DNA of 64,000 nucleotides. Origin: Neodiprion pinetum. Its lineage: Eukaryota; Arthropoda; Insecta; Hymenoptera; Diprionidae. How positions within the stretch are numbered: position 1 is the stretch's first letter; the number at the start of each line of letters is the position of its first letter. A program made the position numbers and the translations under genes. Of the stretch, positions 25,741-36,960 are shown piece by piece. The stretch lies in assembly GCF_021155775.2 (NCBI RefSeq), contig NC_060237.1:9573832-9637831 (forward strand), in the 5' to 3' direction. The notes below the pieces were generated by a model. That model was not told the origin of the DNA, did no database searches, and saw nothing but the letters and a program-made list of their open reading frames with translations.

Positions 25741-26200
25741 TAGCTAGTCGGAATTACGTAAGTTTTGGAGAAGATGTCGCGCGGACGCTAGTGGAGAGAG
25801 TCATGCAGGGGGCATCCTTTCGCGGAAAGGCCAAAGAGTAGAGAGACAGAAGAGAGGACAAGTAATTTCCTTGGGACAGGCGTGAGCCGAATGCAGAAAC
25901 CTTCGGCAAATGGTGCGCCAAGGTGCGAACTGGGCCGAGAGGTGGTCCGAACTAAACTAAATAATATTGATGGCCAACGGAAATTGAAAGCCGTTAAGGT
26001 CTTGAGCGCTGCGGTGCCATAGCGGCGTTACTATGGTTGCATAAATAAGACGCCGTGCATTAGGATTAGGAAAGACCCCCGGAATCCCGGTTCCCCTCTA
26101 GAAAGGATATGCCACTTTTCGACTCGGTTCGGAGTCATTTAAAGTCATCGATCATTGGCGATTTGTGAAGGTTGTGTAGCATCGAATAAATTCACATTTG
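25740..26200. promoter_or_regulatory. GC-richer patch with a palindromic RFX X-box-like site
   Basis: The sequence GTTACTATGGTTGC at 26027-26040 reads GCAACCATAGTAAC on the minus strand, which matches the X-box pattern GYNRCC-N2-RRNRAC bound by RFX factors. It lies in a GC-richer patch flanked by A/T-rich DNA. No adjacent transcription start or gene is visible, so the role is speculative. Confidence 0.25.
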
Positions 26201-27200
26201 TTTTAAGCTCTTTTGCCCGAACCTGATCACCTCGTCGCATCGGGAAAGGAGTCTCTGATGAGTGAGTGACTTTCTTGGCAGAATTATTTTAATAGAGACA
26301 ATATGACGTTGAAGGGAGTCACTGAAGTACCGAATCAATGGAATAGTCATTTTCGAAAATCAATTAAGGCCACACAAGAAACCTATTTTGAGGGTAATGC
26401 ATTATATGTAAAATGGGGCCAAAACTGATGAAAATTAAATCTGCTTCACCTGCTTCCAAAAATGCCGTAGGTATGTATAAAAACGTCCTCAATGATGCTT
26501 GTAAAAAAAAAAATGTCCTTGCAGAACTTCTAATTTAATACATCCGTTAATCTGACCGTAGGTACTGGGGATTTTTGTAGATGTCTATTAAAGATCCACC
26601 ATGGATGGAGTGTTTCGTTTGGGTGGCAACGAAATCAATGGGAGACATCAAACTGATGTTATTTGATAGTGAATAATTCTACAGAATTAACTGATAATCT
26701 GCTGAAATCTTACATGCTTTGTAATTTTTATTTTGGAGTCAAGCGTCACACTGATGTCTCAGATGATTTTGTACATGATGTAATGTATTCATAAGTAATT
26801 TATATATTTTTTCTTTTCTATGTCATATATTGCGTTATGTCTTCTACAGTTTTAAGTAGTTTGTGTAGTCATATGTGTATATTCCATGTTTTCATTAATA
26901 CGTGTATTTGAATAATTATATAGAGATTGAGAGTCTCCTGTGCGTATTCCACATGAATCAAAAGGAATAAATAAATTTCCATTTCTACCAATCAGTTGTT
27001 GAATCAAATTTTCACTCCTTGACTCCCCAACAATACCACGCACACTACTATCAATTTATTTTCTCAAAGTATTTCACCCCGAACAACGTTTCACTTAGAG
27101 CATCTGTATCCTAATTGCCTCACTAACTCTAGTTACAAGGTCACTCATTCCGTTAACACTTTTTCCGGCTTGCCGTAATTCCAGCGCGAAAGGAATATTC
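26200..27200. other. A/T-rich stretch with a protein-like minus-strand frame
   Basis: The minus strand is open from just after a TAA near 27060 down to a TAA at 26852-26854, with no ATG near its upstream end. It encodes about 68 residues including LIQQLIGRNGNLFIPFDSCG and SLYNYSNTRINENMEY. It reads more like protein than its neighbours and could be a terminal exon or a decayed element, but codon use is A/T-driven and no splice partner is evident. Confidence 0.2.
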
Positions 27201-27233
27201 GATAATCCGAAAACCAAAGGATTCCATAAAACA

Positions 27234-27253
27234 GGGGGCGGGGGGGAGGGGGG
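27234..27253 (+). repeat. G-run cluster (G5-C-G7-A-G6)
   Basis: Eighteen G in twenty bases on the plus strand. The runs can be divided into four GGG tracts with loops of one or two bases, a strong G-quadruplex-type motif. No associated gene is visible. Confidence 0.7.
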
Positions 27254-27259
27254 ACGAAT

Positions 27260-28650
27260 AGAGAAAGGTAATTGATTCGCCTAACTTTTTGAAGAGGTGA
27301 GTTCCGTGAGTGAGAAGGTAACAAATGTGACAAACTTTTACGAACAAGGCGAAATTGTTAGCTTATGCAAATGCGAAGTCAGATCGTGCTGATGTATAGG
27401 GTAAATGCTGAAAAATGATCGGCTTAAAAACGCGGCCGGAGTGTACAGGCGGCGATAGGTGTCCCGGCGAAATGTGTATAAACCGTTTGAATGTTTCAAC
27501 TTTCTCGACGATACGAGGAGCGGTGTACCATCCACGTCGCTTGATCCGCGTTGATAACAATTATCTTCGCGACCAATTGCGAACGAGCCAAATTTTTTCT
27601 CGCAATGTAGATACAACGTTAATATTCTTCGTTATTAGTTAACTCTGCAATGAAATTACCTTAGGCGCGTGGGACATTTGCCGACATTGAGTTGGGACCG
27701 TCTTGAATAAAACTTATGAATTCCAATAATCTTCTCTCTGATTTAATAACGAACGGTATTTTATTGAAGAGGCGTTAAAACTTTCCGCTGCAGGCAAGGA
27801 ACGGCAACGTTAATTCACCATCCCACTGACCTTAATCCCTTCTCGGTATCGCTTCGCTAAGATTCAAGATTATCAACGGTGCACTGGTGATTCATCACCA
27901 TCCTGCGAGTAGGTAGCAACGAGCGAACGGATGAACAGTAAGAAGTTTTCTGATCGAAGATAGCAACTCCATGCGGCCGAAAAGATTATCTCCCAACTTG
28001 GATCAATTAGAGAAGACTGAAGGGACTTCGTTGTTTTCTCTCCGCAGAAATTCCGGTAGGGATTTCCGGCGTTTATCGTGGCAAAAAGATGCGCAGAGTG
28101 CACGCGTGTTACAGATTGTTTTTATTAGTTTGCGTTCTCCATAATATTATAATATAATATTTGTAGAGCGAACCGGGGAGAAAGATGAGAGAAGAGTGGG
28201 GAGAATTCTTTTGATTTGATTAATATCAGCCGACACACGCTTTGTCGGTTAAACGAATTTTCGGAGGCTGGTTTTTTTCCTAAGCGAAAAAAGCAAAGCG
28301 CTGCCGCAAAAGCACCGGAGAAAGGAGCACACACCTCTATCCTGCAACGCCTTCCACCACGTTGTGCTCAGCCTTCATTATTCCCACAATGGTTGAGGCG
28401 CGTTCGTTCACGTGCGCGCTCACTGATGCACGCTTAATAATAGAGGGAGTCGGGGTATAAAGCTCTCTTGAATCCGAGAACGTGGAGAACCGGTAGGAAA
28501 CGAGGAAGAAAGACGGGAGGAGGGAAGAAATTAAAAAAATAACCGAAAAATGTGAGAGAAGATCAACGCCTCTTTTTGATCTTTTAGCGACCCCTCGGTT
28601 TCTAATTCCCCCACCGTCGACGGGAGTCTGTGTCGTTTTTAATCATTGTC
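27260..28650. other. Noncoding stretch with CpG-rich patches
   Basis: CpG-rich patches lie at 27420-27570 and 28270-28500. A TATAAAG at 28455-28461 follows the second patch and could be a TATA box on the plus strand, but no initiator is clear. An ATGCAAAT octamer lies at 27365-27372. No credible gene. Confidence 0.35.
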
Positions 28651-30500
28651 GAGGAATGTTTGCACGTATATTCAATCTCTTGTGAAAATCCTCACGAGTC
28701 TTCTCGTGTGACCTGAAAAAATTCTACAACGTCCTGGTGCTTTTCGAATACGTATATATACTTGTATTTCAACGAAGAACATTTGTTTAGAACGGCGATT
28801 ATTAAGATGGGAAAACTTAGTGCCGGGATGAATGAAAAATAGGTTTCGAATTTCGATAATCCAAATTGCACGCAGAAGGTCACCAAATTTTGATTCATAG
28901 TATTCTCGAATTGAAAATATCAACCATTTCAATTCGCACTCGTTGATTTCAAGCCTTTTGCTTTTTGGAATTTTCACGTATTCAATGAATTGAAAGACAA
29001 AAAGATTTCTGCTCATTATCAGCTAGAAAATCATGAATGTAACTCTGATTGAACTGTAATTTTCATCGTTCAATCCGTTGACACAGGAATCCTAAAAGAC
29101 TGATTTACCAATTACTCAGTTTCCTGCTAGAATCTGGCGTTAGCTAGTCAAATCAGTTGAAGGTGTTGTTCTAGTAATTAAGTCGGGGGTGTAAGACGAT
29201 ATCCCAGAGCCCACGAACCGGGTTATTTCTCCGTGGGGTGTCTCTTGCGTGCCTTGTGATTGACGTGAAATAATGAGAGACGTTACACATAATGGGTACT
29301 GAGTGGATTCGGTGCTAATTATGACCCATCGTATGATTTTTTACAATTCCCTGTGTCAAGGGTATTTTTACTGAAAACACCAATGCCAGGGCGAGGCCAT
29401 TCGGAAATCTGTTCTACCAGTCTGATTCGCTAATTCTTGATCCAGCTCCAAAGGATTTGCTATTCGTCGTGGAGGCGAAATTAATTGGCAACACATGACT
29501 CAGGCTATGATTCGCACTGAAAATGTCTTATTTCTGATCAATTTTCATAAGATTCGTCGGATTCGTTGATTGAGGCCGTGCCGCGATGCCGGTACGTTTA
29601 TACTTGTACGGCGAGATCTCTGCTCGAGGTTTCATTAATTGGCAGTGGAAGAAAGGAGATCGGATCGCGATACGGCCTGCGAAGTTATGACGCGCCTCTA
29701 GGCCGGCGTATCGTCTAACTCTAATAAAATAACACCCGATTTATGATCGGCTCATATTTCAATTTGTTCGCAAAGAAATAAAACCACGTTTACGGTTTAT
29801 CGACTTGCAGACGCCGGCGTTGTTCGAAATCTGACCTATTTTCACGGGTAATTGTGCAGATCCAAGAGCTGTACAGCCATACCCACACAAATCGAAAATA
29901 AGCATCGTATAAAATTGTCATAAATTTCGATTGCCTTCCGGTCGGGTCCTTGTCGAACCTTGTCCTCATCCGATATTTGCACAAGCATCCCAATACCACA
30001 ATCTGGACTCAGTTTCCGAGTTTGAATGTATAAAATATTTGACAAATAGACATTATATACTCGCGGAAGATTTTAAGGAGGAAGGCCACTGTGATGGCCG
30101 AGGAAATTACCGATTTTTAAGAAACTTTCTTCGCTGTGATAACTAATTAATAAATACATCGGATTGTTGGTATTTTATTCAGTGTATATTAAACTTGTTT
30201 CATATAAATTAACGAAGTTTCGTACAAACGACTAATCAAAAAATTACCCCTCCATCGAAGCAGAAAAATCAAAATGTAAGAAACGAAAATACGGAATAAT
30301 CAAAATGCTGACGATTCCGTTTTTTTACCTAGCTATATTCTCATTCATTCCAGCATCCTATGCCTTGACTATTCGACAATTTAAAAACTCGATATTGTGA
30401 TTCACGTTTTTCCATTTCCTGCCCATCGCCATGTAATCGTTTCATACGTATTTCTCAACCGTTTCAGCAGCCAGTGCTCCTTGAGTCAATTTCAACCCGA
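28650..30500. other. A/T-rich noncoding stretch
   Basis: The open frames at 28672-29016 and 29790-30146 lack domain character. A small inverted repeat, CGGAAT/ATTCCG, lies near 30290-30320. Nothing else stands out. Confidence 0.4.
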
Positions 30501-31020
30501 AACAGTGACTCGTCAGTGCTCGAAACCGCGCGTCTCGAGTTTAACATGTACAATTCGGAGACGATCAGACGTCGCAATAACCGACAGGGGTCAGTGTGCC
30601 CAGGTAACGATGTAATAATCCAAAATGGACAATGCTGCATCTCGGAGATGTCCTCCCCCCTATCAATTACAGTCGGCGAGTAGGCCGCGGTCGGAACAGT
30701 GAGGTCTTAAGTCTCTGCAGGTCTTAGCTTAAGGTGGGATTATGAAGGTAGACTCGGAGCATCGAGGACGGAGAAGTGGGTAACGTAGGTATCTGCGAGC
30801 GGAGATGGGTTTACCGGAGAGGGCTGCTGAGCTCCGAGACGTCTTCAAATATTCAGCACCTTTAAGAGGCCTGGGACCAACAGCCTTGGAGGACGCTTAC
30901 AACCCGGCTACCGAAAGGCTGCATTCGATATCCTACGCTAATATAATTAACAGATTACCGTTGTCAGGGGTTTCCGGGATTCGAACCCCCTCGCGGTAAT
31001 TAATCCTCATTTTTAGGGAT
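30500..31020 (+). other. GC-richer block with a 64-codon plus-strand frame
   Basis: From about 30690 to 31000 composition is GC-rich and the plus strand has an ATG-started frame (30805-30999) encoding GLPERAAELRDVF through LEDAYNPATERLHSISYANIINR. An in-frame stop lies shortly upstream. It is not recognisable. It might be a small exon or a decayed element; there is no clear splice support. A GATTCGAACCCC at about 30979-30990 resembles a tRNA T-arm, but the rest of a tRNA is absent. Confidence 0.2.
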
Positions 31021-31980
31021 GATCGCAAAACCGGAATGCTACCCTGTACATACCATATATGCCTGTAATATACTTTCAATTCAATTTACTTTGGAATTCG
31101 TTCCAATTCTTTGTACGAAGGTAACTTTACAAACTGGTTTTGCATGTTCCCTGTTGTTATTGTCAATTATTATTCGCACGGAAGTGATCAAGCCATTTCG
31201 TCCTCTCACTTTACTTCCAATCTTACTTTATTAATTGAGCTGTACTATGTCTGACTGGATTAGAATAGTTTCATCAATGTAATTCTACTTTTTCACCCTA
31301 TATTTTGTATTTTCAATTGTTTTCCAAATTAAATTACGTACTCTGCGTTTATTCTGTTCTGCGCCTACATTACTTTGTAATACTGTTACCCAACTACATT
31401 CCAGATACGGCATTTTGTCGCAACCTTACATTTCCAATTTGTCGAAATATCGCCATTACTCACGATCAACAAAGATCGACATCGAGTTAAGTTCATGGAA
31501 ATATCGTATCCCGAAAAAGCGTCAAACGATTCGAAGAACGCGTCCATGAATTTCAATTCAAAAATCAAGTATTCGGTCAAGATTTTCCTCCTCAAAACTT
31601 TTCGAAACGTCCAGAAGTTCCCGTTACTGAATTTCTACCAGTTCAGCTTCTGAATAACTTGACTGATCATTCTTAGATGTACCATTTTTGATATATCCAT
31701 TCTTTGCAAGTTTTCCGTTGCAGTTCTCTGAATTTTCATCACCGCGCGGTGTTTGACAAAAGCCAGTGGAGGATACCTCAAGCAGCTTGGGGCGTAAGGT
31801 ATCGCTTTGAAACTGTAAGAATTCACCGCTCAAGTAGATGGTTCGGAATCTTTTGTCGCGTGGTAACGACTCGCGAGTAACGATAAAGTGGCCAAGTAAG
31901 GTTCGTCCTGTGACCCGATGCCTGTGCGTGTTCGTGTTTCTCTGTAGGAAAAAAATATAAGCGTATACACAAACACGCAC
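31020..31980. other. A/T-rich noncoding stretch
   Basis: The 118-codon minus-strand frame at 31624-31980 ends in A/C-rich microsatellite sequence and has no recognisable domain. Nothing else stands out. Confidence 0.4.
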
Positions 31981-32004
31981 ACATACACATAGACACGCGT
32001 ATAT

Positions 32005-32021
32005 ACACCCCTGTATGTATA

Positions 32022-32067
<46 letters not shown>

Positions 32068-32078
32068 TACAGGGGTGT
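32005..32078. repeat. Perfect 22-bp inverted repeat around a GT/AT microsatellite
   Basis: The left arm is 32005-32026 (begins ACACCCCTGTATG) and the right arm is 32057-32078 (ends CATACAGGGGTGT). They are exact reverse complements. The 30-nt centre is (GT)n(AT)n and can itself fold, so nearly the whole 74 nt can form one hairpin. A second near-palindrome follows at 32082-32099. It could be a MITE-like remnant or an extruding cruciform; the arm ends CACCCC are not a known terminal repeat to me. Confidence 0.75.
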
Positions 32079-32166
32079 TATACTATATATACATATAGTG
32101 ACGCCCTTGCTTTGGTGCACAGGGCCTGACGCGTATTCGGCGATATAAAAGGAATCCTGAGGTACA

Positions 32167-32316
32167 ATGGGAGAATCGCTCGAGAGCGCCAGTCAGCCGA
32201 CTTCCGACGATCACCTCAAAGTATTTCCGGTTCCGGCGAAGCTGCGTTTCAAATCCACGGATAAACTCAGACAACATGAAATGCACAAGGAGCAAGATGA
32301 ACAGCTGTTAACTTGA
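32167..32316 (+). CDS. Candidate 49-residue small protein
   Basis: The ATG at 32167 sits in a good context (TACAATGG), with an in-frame TGA nine bases upstream (32158-32160). The frame runs 49 codons to TGA 32314-32316. The product is hydrophilic and highly charged: MGESLESASQPTSDD, then KVFPVPAKLRFKS, then DKLRQHEMHKEQDEQ. It has more protein character than neighbouring frames and sits in a GC-richer patch within A/T-rich DNA. A TATAAAAG at 32144-32151 lies only 23 bp upstream of the ATG, so a transcript started from it would begin after this ATG. No homologue is recognised; it could be chance. Confidence 0.25.
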   Translation: MGESLESASQPTSDDHLKVFPVPAKLRFKSTDKLRQHEMHKEQDEQLLT

Positions 32317-32339
32317 ATGCGGAATACTTTGGTGCGATC

Positions 32340-34380
32340 GTTAAATTCGAGCGTCACTACACCGCGTTGTATTCTGCGTCGGATATCGCGTTACCGCTTT
32401 TTATCTATTTTCATTTATGAATTTCTATCTCGACGATAAACCTGGTTTTACTTGGCTGCACGCGTTAAGTCGTAATTCTGTTTCATAAAGCTTCTTCTGC
32501 GAAATTGTCGACGGTGACAATCTGTTGCGATATCGCCAACGTCGACATCGTCGATTCTTGACTAGATGCGTACGTCAGTTAGGATTTTCATTTTTATACA
32601 ACAGAAACGGATTTTCTATTGTAATGTATTCGCTAATTAAGGACAAAAAAATTGGTGTAACACTCTATCACGACTTGTCTTTTGAAGGTGACTAACAGGG
32701 TTTATAAACAATCGGTTCAACTTCCGAAATTTTATCTCTAATGTGATAATCCAGTGGCTTGGCTAAAAAATAGTATGATGATAAATCTGCAATTCTACGA
32801 ACTTTTTTACTACTTTATGATTATAACAATCTGAAAAAGAATAGAATATTATAGAAATAGGTACGTAAAAATTTTATTGATATGATATCGATTCTTTTTC
32901 AATTAGTTTAAGAAATTAGGCTCCTTCTTCTTCTTTGTCAACATACACGTCACGATTAAATCTATATATTTTTTTTCGAGGTATTCTCGAAGTGAAGAAA
33001 GAGTATTAAATTCCATCTCGGAGGATTGGCTGCGAGAATGGGGAATTCGTAAGATTTGAAATCCTTGGCAATTTCACGTATGGATAACATATTTCATGAA
33101 AATTAGTATTGTAACGAATGGTCACAAACTTGCGAGGTTATAAGAAAATATAAAGCCATTGACACTGCCCCAGTACAGCTTTTACACCGGCGGTGGGATA
33201 ATTTGATCGATTTCTCTAAACATTCACAATTCCGTAATTAATGCTGAGCTAGCCCTCGGAATTGCCACACTTTTGGCTTCACAATGCCATACTGGAATTA
33301 AACTTAACTTATATAGTTACCTGCACGCACGACGTTCTAATTACCCTCAACCACATTATACAGTGTGTATACTTATACGTATGCACATTAAGTGTATAAA
33401 ACGCACGGTATGTATAGTGGACCGGAAATATAGAATCGAATAAGAGGTACATAACTTTTGGGATAAAAAAAGAATTACATTAGAAATAATTGCGAGGCGA
33501 GGAAAAGTTCAAGGATCAGGTGAGTCGCGCCGAATACCTTCCTATGTTTTCGTCTTTTTCTCTGTTTCTCTTTCTCTTGCTTCATTGAATTAGTATTCGT
33601 TTTTAACCCACACTTACATTTTTAATCCCAGTCGTTTTATTATTTTAATTTTATTTTTATTCATCTATTTTTATTCTTATCTCTTCTTCTGTTACTTGAG
33701 TTTAATTCTAATTTCAATTAGGATGTTTGGTTTTATTGTACTTAATACCCGTACACATTCATATGATATACATATGTATTATCTTATGTACAGCCGAAGG
33801 GGACTTGTCCCGTGACGAATAAACGCTTCTTCTCTCTTCTCTCTCGTTTCTTTCACATTTTTCATTCTTTCTTTAAATCAGTCATCTCAAATGCTCTACA
33901 AATCGTTCAAGGCATTAAGGTTACAATGGGATGGAAAAAGCTACGGTGACGATGCTCTCTGTTGAGAGTGAGGTAAAAATCTCTGCCGAAAAACCTACAC
34001 AGAATAGATCGATACTATATGCATCAGTTTCATTATCTCGTCGGCCGAATGTAAACAATCAGTGACCAGCGATAATTATTTAAAAATCTGTCAATACGGA
34101 AGACTAGTATAGAAGAATAAATATCCAACGTCAAATATCAACATCCGTGTCGTTTTTTTCTATACCTATCCGGAAACTTGCGGATAACGAGATGTTGGAC
34201 AGAATTCTTAACGGCAACCTCGAAAAGTTGTGTTTGAAAAAAAAAACAATTCAAGAAATGAAGAAATTGGAGAGACAGATCCGGAGAAGAGCATGAATGT
34301 CGTTATACGTGTGTACCAAGAACAGTAAGAAAGGGAGGTAGAAACGTTCCACGGACTGCAACAAGAGCAATTTCTAGTGG
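32340..34380. other. A/T-rich noncoding stretch
   Basis: No credible open frame. T-rich sequence with TTATTTT repeats lies at 33630-33720. Nothing else stands out. Confidence 0.5.
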
Positions 34381-34399
34381 CTGAAACTACGGCATTGAG

Positions 34400-34760
34400 A
34401 AAGCCGGTGTGTGTGCTTGCAAGCTTGACTTTAGTACGGGTTGGATGAGAGAGACAGAGGCGAAGAGGGAGAGAGAGAAGGATAGTAGGGTGAGAGAGGG
34501 GGTAGAGAATGGGAGAAGAAGACAGATAAAAAGTGGGCTTGGTGGAGGGTTGGAGGGGGGCGAAGAGAGGGCGCGAAATTCGGCGCAGGCGGATGAAATG
34601 GCCACGTGAGCCCGCGAAAGCGAAGCGGTGAACAAGCGACGCGCGGCGTCCCGACGCTCAGTGCCGCGCGCGACTTTACACGCGACGCAGGGGTTCGATC
34701 CTCGAGGAGCTTGAGGAACGCGATGAGCTTATCGCCGGCTGTAGGGGAGGCATGGAAAGA
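34400..34760 (+). promoter_or_regulatory. GA-rich tract followed by CpG island with TCAGT initiator-like site
   Basis: A purine-rich stretch with many GAGAG units (34447-34520) and G-runs (34534-34560) is followed by a CpG-dense segment (34570-34720). The latter contains CTCAGTGCC near 34657-34665, resembling the arthropod TCAGT initiator. No DPE match is seen downstream. This arrangement is typical of an insect promoter with GAGA-type sites; the downstream gene is not visible. Open frames across the GA tract are compositional. Confidence 0.3.
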
Positions 34761-36540
34761 TGTTTAGAGATGTTAGAAAAGCAGTAATAATTAACAATTT
34801 GCGAGAGGATTGCCGGCCGTTGATTAAGAGGAAAATTAAACAGAAACGAAAAAGAAAGACTCGAATCGAAAAATATTTTTTTGACAACTCGACGACGAGG
34901 AGATAATTTTCATATCACGCACGGTGGGAAATATTCACGGGCGATTCGGAATGCTTTGACAGATATTGGATGCTTTTGATGGAAAGTAATAATTTCGACG
35001 TGGATGTAAATCAGGAAATTTTTAACAGCTGAGATCAATGTGCGGTAGACGTTATTTCTCTCATTGAAATTGTTAAAACCAGCTGCTTGTGATGTCGAGC
35101 AAATGATTGGTTGTCGATATCTTCACGTAGCTATTGATTGATTTGAAAATCGTTTGATAAATTCCGATATGAATATTTTGAGTATCAAGTGGTTATGACA
35201 GGACCCTCTTCTTTTCTTATTTTTCTTCTTCTTCTTCCCCACCGCATCTCCGACGAAATTGGGATAAAATTTTTTACACGTCCGTTTAATACACGTGTGC
35301 AGGAACTTCAACGCGTGGTTACGTGACGTAACGTTGAATCTACGCGATCCGTTCCGAAACAAAATTTGAATGTGTAATTCGTATTTTAACATACCGCACT
35401 ATAATACATGTAAACCTCAGTGTTCATCGGCAATATTCCAGAATCTTGTAGGAAAATATAATCTACGAAAGGAGAGACGAAGGCGTGCTACCCAAAGGGA
35501 ATGTAAAATTAGTTTTCCGCGTAAAGAGGATAATAATCTTGACAGCTATATTTTCTAACGTGAATACGATTTCGGTTTTAAAATTTAACGAACGACAAAG
35601 ATGTACATGTATAAGTGTGTAATAATGGTGGAAATAAAAATACGATTAAAAACTTAAGGGGGAAAGAAAGAGAAAGATAAAACATATGAAAATAGAGAAA
35701 AGTCGACGTTAATGTGTACGATACAAGTAAATCTAATAGTCTGATGTGTAAAGTCAATTACGAGAACGAAATTATTAACCCTAGAAAATAAGGATGTTCG
35801 TTAGAATGTGCGAAATTAACGGTTATAACCACAGCTTGAGGATGAATACGCTCGATGTATTAACGCGGCTTATAAAACTGTTCGTAAGTATATGGTAATC
35901 GGGATTAAATTGAATTGAATTACGGAGAAAAAACAAACAAAATTCAATTTCATCCGCGACGGAGTTGACTGAACGTATTAAACGAAAATATTGATCCGCA
36001 TAGAATTAAACATATGAATATTATACTATAACAGGTGTATTGTAAAGAGCGTTGAGTGTTTTAGAGAAAATAAATGATAAAAAAATGTGTAACGCATAAA
36101 TACGTGACAGCGTGCCGTACAGCTTATCGCTATAATATATCATCATTGTATAAAACAAATATTGTACACATATCAATGAAGTTTGATGTTAGAGAATCGC
36201 ATACGTTACACACAATAGTACAAGTTCACAATAAAGTATAGAAATTCTAATCGCAATATATGTATAGTGTGGGATTAATTTACCGGGCGAGAAAGGTGAA
36301 CGAATAAAATAGATCGGAAAATCGACGTATCGCGAACTGAACGTTTATTTTGATAAAATCGATCAGACTATCCTTAAAGCTTGTCAAATGGCTAAAATTT
36401 CTCGAATCGAATCAAAATATTGTTACGAAAGGAAAAACTAAGTGGGAAGCGACCGCGGTGTCCGTATAACTAAATCTAATAAAAATCATCTGAAAAGATA
36501 ATAATTCAGCACGTGCCTTACGACACTCGAGGCGAGAGGG
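34760..36540. other. A/T-rich noncoding stretch
   Basis: No credible open frame. Many short A-rich segments and AATAAA hexamers occur (for example near 35633 and 36230), as expected by chance in such DNA. It could be a noncoding transcript or 3' UTR of something starting at 34.66 kb, but nothing proves it. Confidence 0.4.
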
Positions 36541-36544
36541 GCTC

Positions 36545-36960
36545 CGTTAATTCCGTCTGATACCTAGAAGATGGACACCTCGCCGACTCTGAGCTTCGGA
36601 GGCTCGCGTGCTAGAACGGCACTTCTAGCGACAACCGGGACCGGAAGTGCCGACAGGCGGGTCGTCTTTTTGGCAAGCCAACCAAACACAGGTGGACATG
36701 ACACGAGAACGTGGCCTCATCAATGGTCGCCGTACATGGTTAGTCTCAATTTTTACCTTGTCAAACGTTTCTTATCCTCCCTTTCCAATTACGTGAGAAA
36801 ACTTTCCTGGATCCGAGTCCGGAGAAACCGAAAGGGCAGCTAAACGCCGCGTGTTTCAACGGAAGGCACTGACGAGGATGAGACCCGGGTTGACGAAAGC
36901 TCGACTTTTTGGAACACCCTGTAAAAAATTCACGCCGTTAGCCACCCCACCTTTTAAACA
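36545..36960 (+). mobile_element. Possible transposon remnant with CACCCTGTA end and CTGANGA...GAAA motif
   Basis: A GC-richer block with an unrecognised 90-codon frame (36571-36843). It is followed by CTGACGA (36869-36875) and GAAA (36895-36898), spaced like a hammerhead core. Next comes GGAACACCCTGTA (36911-36923). Inverted copies of TACAGGGTG are common at the ends of insect repeats, and a second TACAGGGTG lies at 50034-50042. The strand, family and boundaries are not resolved. Confidence 0.2.

Noticed and set aside
30960..31000. tRNA-like T-arm string GATTCGAACCCC
   Set aside because: On either strand the stem pairs only partly, and no matching acceptor stem or A box lies at the right distance.
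32144..32151. TATAAAAG as the TATA box of the 49-codon ORF
   Set aside because: The start site it would set (about 30 bp downstream) falls after the ATG at 32167, and the nearest TCAG initiator (A at 32195) is about 51 bp away, too far.
34680..34720. GGGGTTCGATCC, a B-box-like string
   Set aside because: The T-stem does not pair (only three of five positions) and no acceptor stem is found upstream.
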